Assembly (NCBI GenBank): GCA_045643425.1
Contig: JAZUKW010000002.1
Location: 1 to 33,980, forward strand
Reading direction: 5' to 3'
DNA: 33,980 bases
From: RGIG426 sp045643425
GTDB taxonomy: Bacteria > Bacillota > Clostridia > Oscillospirales > Acutalibacteraceae
A model generated the notes under the pieces. That model saw only the letters and a program-made list of their open reading frames with translations, was not told the DNA's origin and did not search any database. A program made the translations under genes and the position numbers. Position 1 is the first letter of the stretch; each line of letters starts with the position of its first letter. This document shows, piece by piece, positions 7,673-15,796 of this stretch.

Positions 7673-8535
7673 GACTGCGCCTCCTCGTAAAGCATCATCA
7701 GCGTTTTGGCGTCGCGCGTCTGCGTTCCCGCCGACTCGCAGATAAACGTAGGCGCAAAGCCGCGGTCGGCGGCCGCCTGCATCAGCGGAGCGGGGTCGGG
7801 GCCGAACAGGGTATCTTCAAACGTGAGGTGGCGTTTTTCGCCGCCGTCGGTGTATTCGATTTTGGAAAAATGGGCGTGGAACTGTTTTGCGCGCTCGACG
7901 CCGAGGGCGTTTTCGAGGGTATCCAAAATCGCTTCGTAATCAGCGCGGGAGGCGAGGCCGCCGTGGGTGCGGGAGTTGAGATGGCCGAAGTCGATACACG
8001 GCAAAAACCGCTCGTCTACGGCGCAAAAACGCATTACCTCGGCGAGATCGCCCAGCTGGTTGATCTTGCCCATCGTTTCGGGGCAGATATGGATAAAATC
8101 AAGCCCCGCCGCGTCGAGCGCGGCTTGGGCTTTTTTCAGCGTTTCGCAGGCAAGCACGGTCGCGCCCTCACGCGAGAGACCGCCGAGCCCGCCGGGATGC
8201 ACCACGATACGGTCGCCGCCCAGACGGGCGACGGCATCGGCGCTGTCGAGAATATAGCGGACGCTGTTGTCGCGCTTTTGGGGGTCGTTACTCGCAAGCG
8301 AGATGAAATACGGCGCGTGAAGCGAGAGCTGTACGCCGTGCGCTTCGGCGTTTAAGCGTAACGCGGCGGCGGTATCGTCCGACAGACGGACACCGCGCCC
8401 GCATTGGTATTCGTAGGCGTTCAGGCCGAACGAGGCGGCGTACAGCGGCATATCGGCGCTGTGTTTATAGCCGGCGGCGGCGAAATCGTCGCAGTTGCCG
8501 GCGGGCCCGAAACGGGCGATGAGATCGGTTGGCAT
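7669..8535 (-). CDS. Endonuclease IV-like TIM barrel protein (AP endonuclease 2 family)
   Basis: The 288-residue protein has the endonuclease IV pattern of metal-binding segments along a TIM barrel: LSLHAPYF, IVVHPGG, HICPETMG, CIDFGHLNSR, KQFHAHFSK and FICESAG. In endonuclease IV these residues bind three zinc ions and cut DNA at abasic sites. The segment that in Escherichia coli Nfo gives the third zinc its Asp-Arg-His ligands reads GGEKRHLTFED here, so the Asp is not obvious and this may be a relative with altered metal content. AGGAGG precedes the ATG, and the stop overlaps the aminopeptidase start by four bases. The upstream neighbour is yqeG, 12 bases away. DNA repair is plausible; a sugar isomerase-type role is the alternative. 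Confidence 0.8.
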   Translation of the reverse strand: MPTDLIARFGPAGNCDDFAAAGYKHSADMPLYAASFGLNAYEYQCGRGVRLSDDTAAALRLNAEAHGVQLSLHAPYFISLASNDPQKRDNSVRYILDSADAVARLGGDRIVVHPGGLGGLSREGATVLACETLKKAQAALDAAGLDFIHICPETMGKINQLGDLAEVMRFCAVDERFLPCIDFGHLNSRTHGGLASRADYEAILDTLENALGVERAKQFHAHFSKIEYTDGGEKRHLTFEDTLFGPDPAPLMQAAADRGFAPTFICESAGTQTRDAKTLMMLYEEAQS

Positions 8536-8547
8536 AACGAAGCCTCC

Positions 8548-9057
8548 TTACAGCCGTTCGGGGTGTTTTTGGCGGAAACGGCGTAAAATCCCTTTTTCAA
8601 AATGACGCTTGAGCATAATGGTGGGGCGGTCGCGCTCCAGCTCGATGGGCATCAGCAGCAGCACCTTGACGCCCGCCAGCTTGGTTCCCAGCACGTCGGT
8701 GAACACCTGATCGCCGATGGCGATACATTTTTTGAGCGGAAGCCCTAAATGCTTCGCGCCGCGCCAAAAGCCGATGGGAGAGGGCTTGCAGGCGAGGGAC
8801 ACGGCGTCCAGCCCGATTTTGTTTGTAAACGGCAGAACACGTTTTGCAAAGCCGTTTGACACGACGGTGAGCTTAAAGCCCTCGTCTTGCATCATTTTGA
8901 GCCAGGCGGCGACCTCGTCGGACAGCTCTTGGCTGTGGAATTTCGTCAGCGTGTTGTCCACGTCGAGCAAAATGCCCTCGACACCGAGGGCACGCAAATC
9001 GTCGGGCGTGACGTTTTGGATGCGCTCGCGTAAAAGCGTCGGATAAAAAATCGACAT
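8548..9057 (-). CDS. yqeG: YqeG-family HAD IIIA phosphatase
   Basis: A small cytoplasmic HAD-superfamily protein with the motif I aspartates in LLDVDNTLTKF (Asp32, Asp34), motif II VVSNGF (Ser67), motif III Lys91 in CKPSPIGF, and motif IV IGDQVFTDVLG (Asp116, Asp121). Its 169 residues match the YqeG family (related to GEP4 phosphatidylglycerophosphatases), and it lacks a cap domain. In Bacillus yqeG sits next to yqeH and aroE, but here it heads the group with the endonuclease-like gene and the aminopeptidase. GGAAGGAG stands before the ATG. The physiological substrate is not established; phosphatidylglycerophosphate is one candidate. Confidence 0.9.
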   Translation of the reverse strand: MSIFYPTLLRERIQNVTPDDLRALGVEGILLDVDNTLTKFHSQELSDEVAAWLKMMQDEGFKLTVVSNGFAKRVLPFTNKIGLDAVSLACKPSPIGFWRGAKHLGLPLKKCIAIGDQVFTDVLGTKLAGVKVLLLMPIELERDRPTIMLKRHFEKGILRRFRQKHPERL

Positions 9058-9103
9058 ACAAAAAACTCCTTCCTCACCGATTCGACAAAATCGGCGGGAC
9101 AGA

Positions 9104-9138
9104 TAAAAAAGCGGGCAAGAAATCTTGCCCGCTTTTTA
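9104..9138. terminator. Intrinsic terminator after rpsU
   Basis: AGCGGGCAAGA (9110-9120) pairs with TCTTGCCCGCT (9123-9133), an eleven-pair stem. On the - strand, the direction of rpsU, it is followed by T6 (9109-9104); it is also T-rich in the other direction. It separates rpsU from yqeG. Confidence 0.9.
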
Positions 9139-9145
9139 TGCGACA

Positions 9146-9322
9146 TTATTTGAACTTTCTTTTGCGGGCGGCCTCGGATTTTTTCTTGCGACGAACCGAC
9201 GGCTTCTCGTAATGTTCTCTTTTGCGAACCTCGGCAAGCGTACCGGCGCGGGCGCAGGATTTCTTCCAGCGACGCAGGGCGCTGTCGATGCTCTCGTTTT
9301 CTTTAACACGGACTTCGGACAT
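9146..9322 (-). CDS. rpsU: 30S ribosomal protein S21
   Basis: bS21 helps the 30S subunit with initiation at Shine-Dalgarno sites. I start it at the ATG at 9322 (MSEVRVKENESIDSALRRWKK), giving 58 residues, the usual length, with GGGAGGG upstream; a longer frame adds seven residues but lacks support. The basic C-terminus (REHYEKPSVRRKKKSEAARKRKFK) is typical of Firmicute S21. It is a single-gene unit with a strong promoter at 9382-9410 and a terminator at 9104-9138. Confidence 0.96.
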   Translation of the reverse strand: MSEVRVKENESIDSALRRWKKSCARAGTLAEVRKREHYEKPSVRRKKKSEAARKRKFK

Positions 9323-9381
9323 TCTATGTTTCCCTCCCCTCAATTTTGGAAAGGCGGTAATTTCGCCACATAACAGAAGAC

Positions 9382-9410
9382 AGTATACCGCAAAAATTGC
9401 ATTTCGTCAA
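9382..9410 (-). promoter_or_regulatory. Strong sigma-A promoter of rpsU
   Basis: On the - strand: TTGACG (9410-9405), exactly 17 bases, TATACT (9387-9382). Transcription should start near 9375, giving an rpsU leader of about 53 bases. A weak inverted repeat, TTTCCCG/CGGGAAA (9425-9448), lies between the leuS stop and this promoter; it has no clear T-run behind it, so the end of leuS transcription is uncertain. Confidence 0.85.
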
Positions 9411-9503
9411 GTGATTTCTATAACTTTCCCGACAAAAAACGCGGGAAATTTTACATTTTCACCAAAAATGCGTTTTGCGCGGTTAGTTGTTGGTAATTTG
9501 CTC

Positions 9504-11921
9504 TTACCGCACGACCAGGTTGACGAGCTTGGCGGGGACGTAGAGCTCTTTGACGAGGGATTTGCCGGCGAGCTCGGCGGCGACCTTTTCATCCGCTTTG
9601 GCGAGGGCGAGGACGTCCTCTTTCGCCATATCGGGCGCGATGTTGAGGCGCGCACGGATCTTGCCGTTGACCTGCACCACGATCTCTACCGATTTTTCGA
9701 CGCATTTCGCGTCGTCCCACGTCGGCCAGCTCGATTCGTTGAGCATCCCACCGAAGTGCATATTCTCGAAGATCTCCTCGGTGATGTGCGGGGCGACCGG
9801 GTTCAGGAGCGTGATAAAGGTTTTCAGTTCGCCGCGGGTGATCGAGCCTTTGTTGTAGATGTCGTTTAAGAGCGTCATCATCGCCGCGATCGCGGTGTTG
9901 TATTTGAGGGTCTCGAAGTCCTCGGACACCTTTTTGATGGTGCGGTGGAACGCGCCCTCCAGCTCTTTGGAGTAGCCCTCGTCGTCGGTGACGATGTCTT
10001 GCAGCGCCCACAGACGGTCGATGAAGCGTTTGCAGCCGCGCACGCTGTTTTCCGACCACGGAGCAGCCTTTTCGTAGTCGCCCATAAAGAGGACGTAGAG
10101 GCGCAGCACGTCCGCGCCGTATTGCTCGACGACCTCGTTCGGATCGACGACGTTGCCCTTGGATTTGCTCATCTTTTCGCCGTCCGGTCCGAGGATGAGG
10201 CCCTGCGCCGTGCGCTTGGCATACGGCTCGGACACCGGCACCTCACCGAGATCGTAGAGGAATTTATACCAGAAGCGGGAGTAGATGAGGTGGCGGGTGA
10301 CGTGTTCCATACCGCCGTTATACCAATCGACCGGCATCCAATATTTGAGCTTGTCGGGGTCGGCGAAGGCGTTGTTGTTTTTCGGGTCGATATAGCGCAG
10401 GAAGTACCACGACGAGCCCGCCCATTGCGGCATCGTGTCGGTCTCGCGCTTCGCCGCGCCGCCGCATTTCGGGCAGGTGCAGTTGACGAAATCGTCCACC
10501 TTGGCAAGCGGGCTTTCGCCGTCGGAGCCCGGCTCGAATTTTTCCATTTTCGGGAGTTTGAGCGGCAGCTCGTCGTAAGGCACGGCGACCATACCGCAGG
10601 TCGGGCAGTGGACGATCGGGATCGGCTCGCCCCAATAGCGCTGGCGGTTGAACGCCCAGTCTTTCATCTTGTACTGTACGCCCTTTTCGCCGACACCTTT
10701 TTCTTCGAGGTATTCGATCATACGGGCGATGGAGTCTTTTTTGTTCGTGTAACCGTTGAGGAAGTTGGAGTTGACCATCTCGCCGTCGCCGGTATAGGCT
10801 TCTTTCGAGATGTCGCCGCCCTTGATGACCTCGATGATGTCGATGCCGAATTTTTTGGCAAATTCGTAGTCGCGGTCATCGTGCGCCGGAACCGCCATAA
10901 TGGCGCCGGTGCCGTAGCCCATCATAACGTAGTCGGAAATGAAGATCGGGATGTCTTCGCCGGTGAGCGGATGGGTGGCGCACAGACCGTCGAGCTTCAC
11001 GCCGGTTTTGTCTTTGACAAGCTGGGTGCGCTCGAATTCGGTTTTCTTGGCGCACTCGGCGCGGTAGTCTTTGACGGCGTCGAAGTTTTTGATTTTCTCT
11101 TGATATTTGTCGAGCAGCGGATGTTCCGGCGCCATGACCATAAAGGTGACGCCGTAGAGCGTATCCGGGCGGGTGGTATAGATGCGGAGCGTTTCGTCGA
11201 GGCCGGAAAGGGTGAAATTGACGAACGCGCCGGTGGATTTACCGATCCAATTTTCCTGCTGGAGCTTGATGTTCGGCAGGAAATCGACTTCCTTGAGGCC
11301 CTCGAGCAGCTTGTCGGCGTAGTCGGTGATGCGCAGGTACCACACGTCTTTGGATTTTTGCACGATGTCGCTGTGGCAGATGTCGCATTTGCCGCCCTGG
11401 GAATCCTCGTTGGAGAGGACGACCTTGCAGCTCGGGCAGTAGTTGACGAGCGTCTTGTCGCGGAAGACAAGGCCTTTTTCGAACATTTTGAGGAAGATCC
11501 ACTGCGTCCAGCGATAGTAGTTTTCCTCGGTGGTGTCCACCACGCGGCTCCAATCGAACGAGAAACCGACGGCTTTGAGCTGGGAGGTGAACTTTTCGAT
11601 GTTCATATCCGTCACCTGGCGGGGATGAAGCCCCGTCTTGATGGCGTAGTTTTCGGTCGGCAGGCCGTAGGCGTCGAAGCCGATCGGGAACAACACGTTA
11701 TAGCCCTGCAAACGGCGTTTGCGGGACACCACCTCAAGGCCGGAATACGCCTTGATATGGCCGACGTGCATACCGGCGCCGGACGGATACGGGAATTCGA
11801 CCAAGCCGTAGAATTTTGGCTTGTCGGAGTTGTCTTTGGCGGCGAAGGTTTGTTTTTCGTCCCAAATTTTTTGCCATTTCTTTTCAACGGCGGAAAAATC
11901 GTAACGGTTCATTTGTGTCAT
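9504..11921 (-). CDS. leuS: Leucyl-tRNA synthetase
   Basis: Charges tRNA-Leu with leucine. It is a class I enzyme of about 805 residues, the normal bacterial size. The HIGH motif is seen in YPSGAGMHVGHIKAY, and KMSKS in DGEKMSKSKGNVVDP. The CP1 editing domain is intact, with the conserved TTRPDTLYG and GTGAIMAVPAHDDRDYEFA. Zinc-ribbon cysteine pairs occur in NYCPSC/CDIC and CPTC/CTCPKC. The start is chosen at 11921 (MTQMNRYDF), one base after the rsfS stop; the ATG at 11912 (MNRYDF) is nearly as good. It is the last gene of the plsX-leuS run, so no T-box leader is expected or seen directly before it. Confidence 0.97.
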   Translation of the reverse strand: MTQMNRYDFSAVEKKWQKIWDEKQTFAAKDNSDKPKFYGLVEFPYPSGAGMHVGHIKAYSGLEVVSRKRRLQGYNVLFPIGFDAYGLPTENYAIKTGLHPRQVTDMNIEKFTSQLKAVGFSFDWSRVVDTTEENYYRWTQWIFLKMFEKGLVFRDKTLVNYCPSCKVVLSNEDSQGGKCDICHSDIVQKSKDVWYLRITDYADKLLEGLKEVDFLPNIKLQQENWIGKSTGAFVNFTLSGLDETLRIYTTRPDTLYGVTFMVMAPEHPLLDKYQEKIKNFDAVKDYRAECAKKTEFERTQLVKDKTGVKLDGLCATHPLTGEDIPIFISDYVMMGYGTGAIMAVPAHDDRDYEFAKKFGIDIIEVIKGGDISKEAYTGDGEMVNSNFLNGYTNKKDSIARMIEYLEEKGVGEKGVQYKMKDWAFNRQRYWGEPIPIVHCPTCGMVAVPYDELPLKLPKMEKFEPGSDGESPLAKVDDFVNCTCPKCGGAAKRETDTMPQWAGSSWYFLRYIDPKNNNAFADPDKLKYWMPVDWYNGGMEHVTRHLIYSRFWYKFLYDLGEVPVSEPYAKRTAQGLILGPDGEKMSKSKGNVVDPNEVVEQYGADVLRLYVLFMGDYEKAAPWSENSVRGCKRFIDRLWALQDIVTDDEGYSKELEGAFHRTIKKVSEDFETLKYNTAIAAMMTLLNDIYNKGSITRGELKTFITLLNPVAPHITEEIFENMHFGGMLNESSWPTWDDAKCVEKSVEIVVQVNGKIRARLNIAPDMAKEDVLALAKADEKVAAELAGKSLVKELYVPAKLVNLVVR

Positions 11922-11922
11922 C

Positions 11923-12297
11923 TCATTTCTCATTATTTTCAAGGAATCGGGCTACGTCAAGGTCGGTGCCGTCTTTCCAAAGATGTTCCAGGTTGTAGAA
12001 GTCGCGGGTCTCTTTCAAAAATACGTGGACGATCACGTCGCCGTAATCCAACAGAACCCACGAGGAGTTGCGGTAGCCCTCGGTGCGCAGGGGAGAAACG
12101 CCTTGCTCCTTCAGGTCGAATTCCACGTAATCGGTGAAAGCGCGTACCTGCGTGGAGCTTTGTCCCTCGGCGATGATCATATAATCGGCGAGGGAGGTAA
12201 GCCCCTGTACGTCGATGACGCGGATCTCCGCCGCCTTGTGGTTATCCAGCGAGCGGACGATGTTGCCGCAAAGCTCTAAAGGGGAAAGGGCGCTCAT
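11923..12297 (-). CDS. rsfS: Ribosome silencing factor RsfS
   Basis: RsfS binds uL14 and blocks joining of the ribosomal subunits in starved cells. The 124-residue protein has the normal length and family signatures: DNHKAAEIRVIDVQGLTSLADYMIIAEG near the N-terminus, then VRAFTDYVEFDLKEQG, a GYRNSSWVLLDYGDVIVHVF core and the ending YNLEHLWKDG. The ATG overlaps the LCP stop by four bases (ATGA). Its place between the LCP gene and leuS follows the standard clostridial order nadD-yqeK-LCP-rsfS-leuS. Confidence 0.96.
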   Translation of the reverse strand: MSALSPLELCGNIVRSLDNHKAAEIRVIDVQGLTSLADYMIIAEGQSSTQVRAFTDYVEFDLKEQGVSPLRTEGYRNSSWVLLDYGDVIVHVFLKETRDFYNLEHLWKDGTDLDVARFLENNEK

Positions 12298-13655
12298 TCG
12301 TCCGCCTCCTCTTCCTCTTCGTCTGCCAAGAAGCCGGTCTGTTTCACGAGCAGCTTATCGAAGGTGGCGGTTTTGAGATCGGACTTTTCGGTGTTGGAGA
12401 TCTCGGTCATCTTCAGATATTCCTCGGTGAGCTTGGTGCCGTAGGGGTTCATATAGTCGTTGATGAACGTACACAGCTCGTCCTTGTGGACGGAGTAGAA
12501 GGTCGTGCCGTCCAGCGAGGCGAGCTCGCCGGGGAGGATGGAAATGGTGATCTTCGAGCGGTCGAGCTTGTTCAGATCGCCGAGGAGCTTCACCATCAGC
12601 TTGATGTCATCCTCGATCTCGTTGTCGCGCTTGGTGCGGATGGGGGTAGAGCCTTTCATCAGCGGGTACAGCACGTCATCGTCCAGCTTTTTGGGGTCGG
12701 TCGTCATCAAGCGCTCGAACAGCGCGACGTACACCTGACGCTGGTGGGTAAGATCCGCCAGCTCGCCGCGGGGAGATTCCCAATCGCCCAGCGCGTATTC
12801 CAAAGCGCCCTCGCCGTCCACTGTCTGGACGCCGGCTTCATAGGTGATGTCGCCCAGCGTCATGGATTCGGAGAGCTTGATGTCTACACCGCCGAGCAGA
12901 TCGACCAGCTTCACAAAGCCCTCTTGCGGGAAGAGGTAGTAGTTGTCGATGGGCAGCGTGTACTGATGGGTGAAGACCTCGGTCAGGTTGCCGACGGCGC
13001 TTCCCGCTTTGGTAGTGATTTTGGTGTTGCAGACGGCGCCGTTTTCCAGCGTGACGTTGTGCTTGCCGTCGGTGATCTCGGCATCAAACACCTGCTTTTT
13101 GCAGGTCTCGCACCATTTCAGCTTTTTGGGGCTTGACCACACGCCGCCGACGGTTTTCACCGAGAAATGCTCGGTATCGCCGAGGTACGTGGTAGTCGGG
13201 ACTTGCATCACGTTGACCGTTTTGGCCTTTTTATCGTAGCAGACCACCGATACCATTTTCATACGGCCGGTGGTGCCGTTTTCCTGCTTTTTGCCGAGCA
13301 TACCGATCAGGTAATAGCCGACCTTGTCGTCTTCCTTGCTGGTGACGACCACGTCGCTGCCGGAGGTGTCCTCGCCGCTCATATAGCTCTTGAAATACTT
13401 GAACACCGAGATGCCGCACCACACAAGGGCGGCGAGCAGCAGCAGCGTCAGCACCGCCAGAATGATTTTGCCGATGGGCGCGCCGTTCTTCTTTTTCTTG
13501 CGGCGCTTGGCCGGCGTGCCGGAGGCGGCGCTGCGGCTGGAGCGAATCTGCACCTGCGCAGAGGAGTCGGCAACGGTGCCGCCGCTGCGTTTGGCAGCGC
13601 GGGCCGCTTTCTGTGCCGCTTTCATTTTGCGTTTTTGACGGGTATCTTTTGCCAT
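12294..13655 (-). CDS. Divergent LCP (LytR-CpsA-Psr) family membrane protein
   Basis: LCP proteins attach wall teichoic acids or capsules to peptidoglycan outside the membrane. The 453-residue product has a long basic cytoplasmic head (1-60), one membrane segment (about 61-87, IILAVLTLLLLAALVW) and an extracellular LCP-like domain recognisable by GFVKLVDLLGGVDIKL (247-262), a preceding IDNYYLF and a HQRQVYVALFERL helix. Key catalytic positions are changed: the usual PRDT loop reads PTTTY (153-157), and the Arg-rich ALxYxRxR segment reads ALEYALGDWESPRG. An insert around 160-210 carries a CETC pair (Cys182, Cys185) and a third cysteine at 209. The tail is acidic. It starts on the stop of the nadD-yqeK fusion (TAATG) and overlaps rsfS. 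Position supports LCP ancestry; transferase activity is doubtful. Confidence 0.8.
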   Translation of the reverse strand: MAKDTRQKRKMKAAQKAARAAKRSGGTVADSSAQVQIRSSRSAASGTPAKRRKKKKNGAPIGKIILAVLTLLLLAALVWCGISVFKYFKSYMSGEDTSGSDVVVTSKEDDKVGYYLIGMLGKKQENGTTGRMKMVSVVCYDKKAKTVNVMQVPTTTYLGDTEHFSVKTVGGVWSSPKKLKWCETCKKQVFDAEITDGKHNVTLENGAVCNTKITTKAGSAVGNLTEVFTHQYTLPIDNYYLFPQEGFVKLVDLLGGVDIKLSESMTLGDITYEAGVQTVDGEGALEYALGDWESPRGELADLTHQRQVYVALFERLMTTDPKKLDDDVLYPLMKGSTPIRTKRDNEIEDDIKLMVKLLGDLNKLDRSKITISILPGELASLDGTTFYSVHKDELCTFINDYMNPYGTKLTEEYLKMTEISNTEKSDLKTATFDKLLVKQTGFLADEEEEEADE

Positions 13656-14866
13656 TATCTGTCACCCTTTCTTGATGGTTGCGATGTTTCTTGTAATTCA
13701 CGGCGGGCGCGCAGCGTATCCGGATGGGGCTGGCGGCCCTTTTGCTTCAGTTCGTTTATGGAATACCGCAGCGCGTAGCGCATGGCCGCGTCAGCGGAAA
13801 TGTCGGCACGGCGGCGCATTTCCGCAACGTCGGGATAGTGGCGGCCGACGGCGGTGAAATCGGCGATGTAAACGGTTTTTTCGAGAGGGCTCATCCCGGC
13901 GCGCGCGGTGGTGTGATACCGCACGGCGTTGAGCATATCCTCGTCGTCGATGCCCAGCACGTGCTCCAAAAATACGGCGCCTATGGCGGCGTGCCACAGC
14001 TTCGGCGCCTCCATCGTGTCGGGGTCGAGCGTGACGTTAAAGCTTTCGAGAACGCCGGTTTGCTCGGCGGGAGAGGCATCTTTCATAATATCGTGGAGCA
14101 ATCCGGCGGTGTAGGCCTTTTCGGGATCGGCACCGTACAGCGGGGCGAGCCGCTTGGCTTCGTCCGCCACCGCCAGCGAATGCTCAAAGCGGTACGGCGT
14201 CAGCCGCCGCTTCAAAATGGCGATATATTGGTCGTTGGTGGAGGGAACGTCCTCCATACTGTCCGGCAGATAGAGGTCGTGATCGGCGATATAGTCGGCC
14301 ACGGAGCTGTCTACCAGCGAGCGCCAATCCTCGCTCCCGCCGCGCACCGCGTCGCGGATGGCGGTAGAGGAAACAGTGGGGACGCGCGTTTCGGAAACGT
14401 AACAGTGCGCGCCGTCTGCCGTCAGCTCGGCGGCATGGGCTTTCAGGCGCGCGGCATCCACGTCGTCGCGGGGGAGCGTGCACAAGACCACGCGGGATTT
14501 GATGTCCTCATAGCGGAACCAGGTGGAGACGGTCATAAACATATCCGCTCCCATAAGCAGATACCACTCGGCGTCCTTAAAGCGGGAGATCATAATATCG
14601 AGCGTGTCGGCAGTGAAGCTGGCGCCGCCGCGGGCGATCTCCACCCGCGAGACGGACATATACGGATACGGCGCGATGGCCAGCTCGCACATAGCGGCGC
14701 GGTGGGCCGCGGGCGCCATTTCGGTTTTCAGTTTATGGGGCGGTTGGGCGGTGGGCATTAAAATGATCTTGTCCAGGTCCAGCTCGTTTTTAAACACGTT
14801 GCACAAAGCGATGTGTCCGTTGTGGATGGGGTCGAAGGTTCCCCCGAACAGAGCCATTTTTTTCAT
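13655..14866 (-). CDS. nadD: NadD-YqeK fusion: nicotinate-nucleotide adenylyltransferase and HD hydrolase
   Basis: One reading frame of 403 residues joins two enzymes that are usually separate neighbours. Residues 1 to about 203 are NadD, which makes deamido-NAD from nicotinate mononucleotide and ATP: GGTFDPIHNGH at 8-18 and SSTAIR at 166-171 are its nucleotidyltransferase motifs. Residues about 210-395 are YqeK, an HD-domain protein shown in other Firmicutes to cut Ap4A symmetrically: RFEHS (His229), LLHD (His258, Asp259) and YHTTAR (His318). I start at the ATG at 14866, seven bases after AGGTGG; the frame is open further upstream but without support. No frameshift or stop is seen at the junction. 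It overlaps the LCP gene by one base. Confidence 0.93.
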   Translation of the reverse strand: MKKMALFGGTFDPIHNGHIALCNVFKNELDLDKIILMPTAQPPHKLKTEMAPAAHRAAMCELAIAPYPYMSVSRVEIARGGASFTADTLDIMISRFKDAEWYLLMGADMFMTVSTWFRYEDIKSRVVLCTLPRDDVDAARLKAHAAELTADGAHCYVSETRVPTVSSTAIRDAVRGGSEDWRSLVDSSVADYIADHDLYLPDSMEDVPSTNDQYIAILKRRLTPYRFEHSLAVADEAKRLAPLYGADPEKAYTAGLLHDIMKDASPAEQTGVLESFNVTLDPDTMEAPKLWHAAIGAVFLEHVLGIDDEDMLNAVRYHTTARAGMSPLEKTVYIADFTAVGRHYPDVAEMRRRADISADAAMRYALRYSINELKQKGRQPHPDTLRARRELQETSQPSRKGDR

Positions 14867-14903
14867 GGGTATGCCACCTTTCCTTGAGAGAATATGCAGT
14901 CGT

Positions 14904-15194
14904 TCAGCGGGGGAGGACGATAGTCGGCTCCTCCGCACGGCGGCGATACAGCACAAAGGTGCGGCCGATGACCTGCACCGTTTCGGCGTTAACCGCGGCG
15001 GCAACCCGGTCGGCGACCTCGCGGGCGGTTTGCGGGGCGGTCTCCAGCACGCGGCCTTTGATAAGCTCGCGCGCCTCGAGCGCATCGTCCGCCTGTTTGA
15101 TGAGCGCGTCGGACAGACCGCCCTTGCCGACGTGAACGATCGGCTCATAGTCGTTGGCGAGACCGCGCAGATACGCGCGTTGTTTGCTGGTCAT
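14904..15194 (-). CDS. yhbY: YhbY-family CRM-domain RNA-binding protein
   Basis: A small RNA-binding protein associated with the precursor of the large ribosomal subunit. The 96-residue product covers one CRM domain: MTSKQRAYLRGLANDYEPIVHVGKGGLSDALIKQ, with the GxGG loop, then LEARELIKGRVL and VQVIGRTFVLYRR. The ATG at 15194 is chosen because GAGGAG lies eight bases before it; a GTG nine bases further upstream would touch that site. It follows rdgB by five bases. In the family ribosome assembly is the supported role. Confidence 0.94.
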   Translation of the reverse strand: MTSKQRAYLRGLANDYEPIVHVGKGGLSDALIKQADDALEARELIKGRVLETAPQTAREVADRVAAAVNAETVQVIGRTFVLYRRRAEEPTIVLPR

Positions 15195-15199
15195 AACAA

Positions 15200-15793
15200 T
15201 CACTCCTCGTGGGATTTCACATAGTCGTTTAAGCGGGCGGCAAACGCTTTCAGCGCCAGACCGCGGTGGCTGACCTCATCCTTTTCGGCGGAGGTCAGTT
15301 CGGCAAAGGTCTTGCCGCAGGGCAGCTCGAAAATCGGGTCGAAGCCGAAGCCGGAATCGCCGCGGCACTCGAACGCGATAAAGCCTTCGCACACGCCCTC
15401 GGCGACGACGGTGTCACCGTTCGGAAGATAGCAACAGATCGACGCGACGAAACGGGCGGTGCGCTTTTCGTGCGGCAGGTCGCCCATATTTTTGAGCAAA
15501 GTCGCTTTCCGCTGTCCGACGGGGGCGTAGCGCGCAGAGTAAAGTCCCGGCGCGCCGTCGAGTGCGTCCACACAAAGGCCGGAATCGTCCGCAACGGCGG
15601 CAACGCCGCTTTCGAGGCAGGCGGTTTTGGCTTTGATGAGCGCGTTTTCGGCGAACGTCGTGCCGTTCTCGTCCGGCTCGGACAGTTCAACGCCGAGTTC
15701 TTCGGCGGTGACCGCTTCCACCGAGCAGGCGGCGAGAATGCGGGAGAGTTCTTTGATTTTATGTTCGTTGTGGGAGGCAATCAGCACTTTCAT
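15200..15793 (-). CDS. rdgB: XTP/dITP diphosphatase (RdgB/HAM1 family)
   Basis: Removes non-canonical purine triphosphates (dITP, XTP) from the nucleotide pool. The 197 residues show the family landmarks: the N-terminal ASHNEHKIKEL, the VAADDSGLCVDAL loop with its metal-binding aspartates, GLYSARY, GFGFDPIF and the C-terminal SHRGLALKAF. It lies three bases behind ftsY and five before yhbY, so it is cotranscribed with both. The product acts in the cytoplasm. Nothing is missing or unusual. Confidence 0.96.
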   Translation of the reverse strand: MKVLIASHNEHKIKELSRILAACSVEAVTAEELGVELSEPDENGTTFAENALIKAKTACLESGVAAVADDSGLCVDALDGAPGLYSARYAPVGQRKATLLKNMGDLPHEKRTARFVASICCYLPNGDTVVAEGVCEGFIAFECRGDSGFGFDPIFELPCGKTFAELTSAEKDEVSHRGLALKAFAARLNDYVKSHEE

Positions 15794-15796
15794 GGC

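Noticed and set aside
9425..9448. TTTCCCG/CGGGAAA stem after leuS as a terminator
   Set aside because: Seven-pair stem with a ten-base T-rich loop and no T-run behind it in the leuS direction; too weak to list as a terminator.
14867..15148. Extra 94 N-terminal codons before NadD
   Set aside because: They run antisense-free but out of frame through the yhbY gene and are Arg/Ser/Pro-rich junk; the NadD motif begins right after the ATG at 14866, which has a good ribosome binding site.
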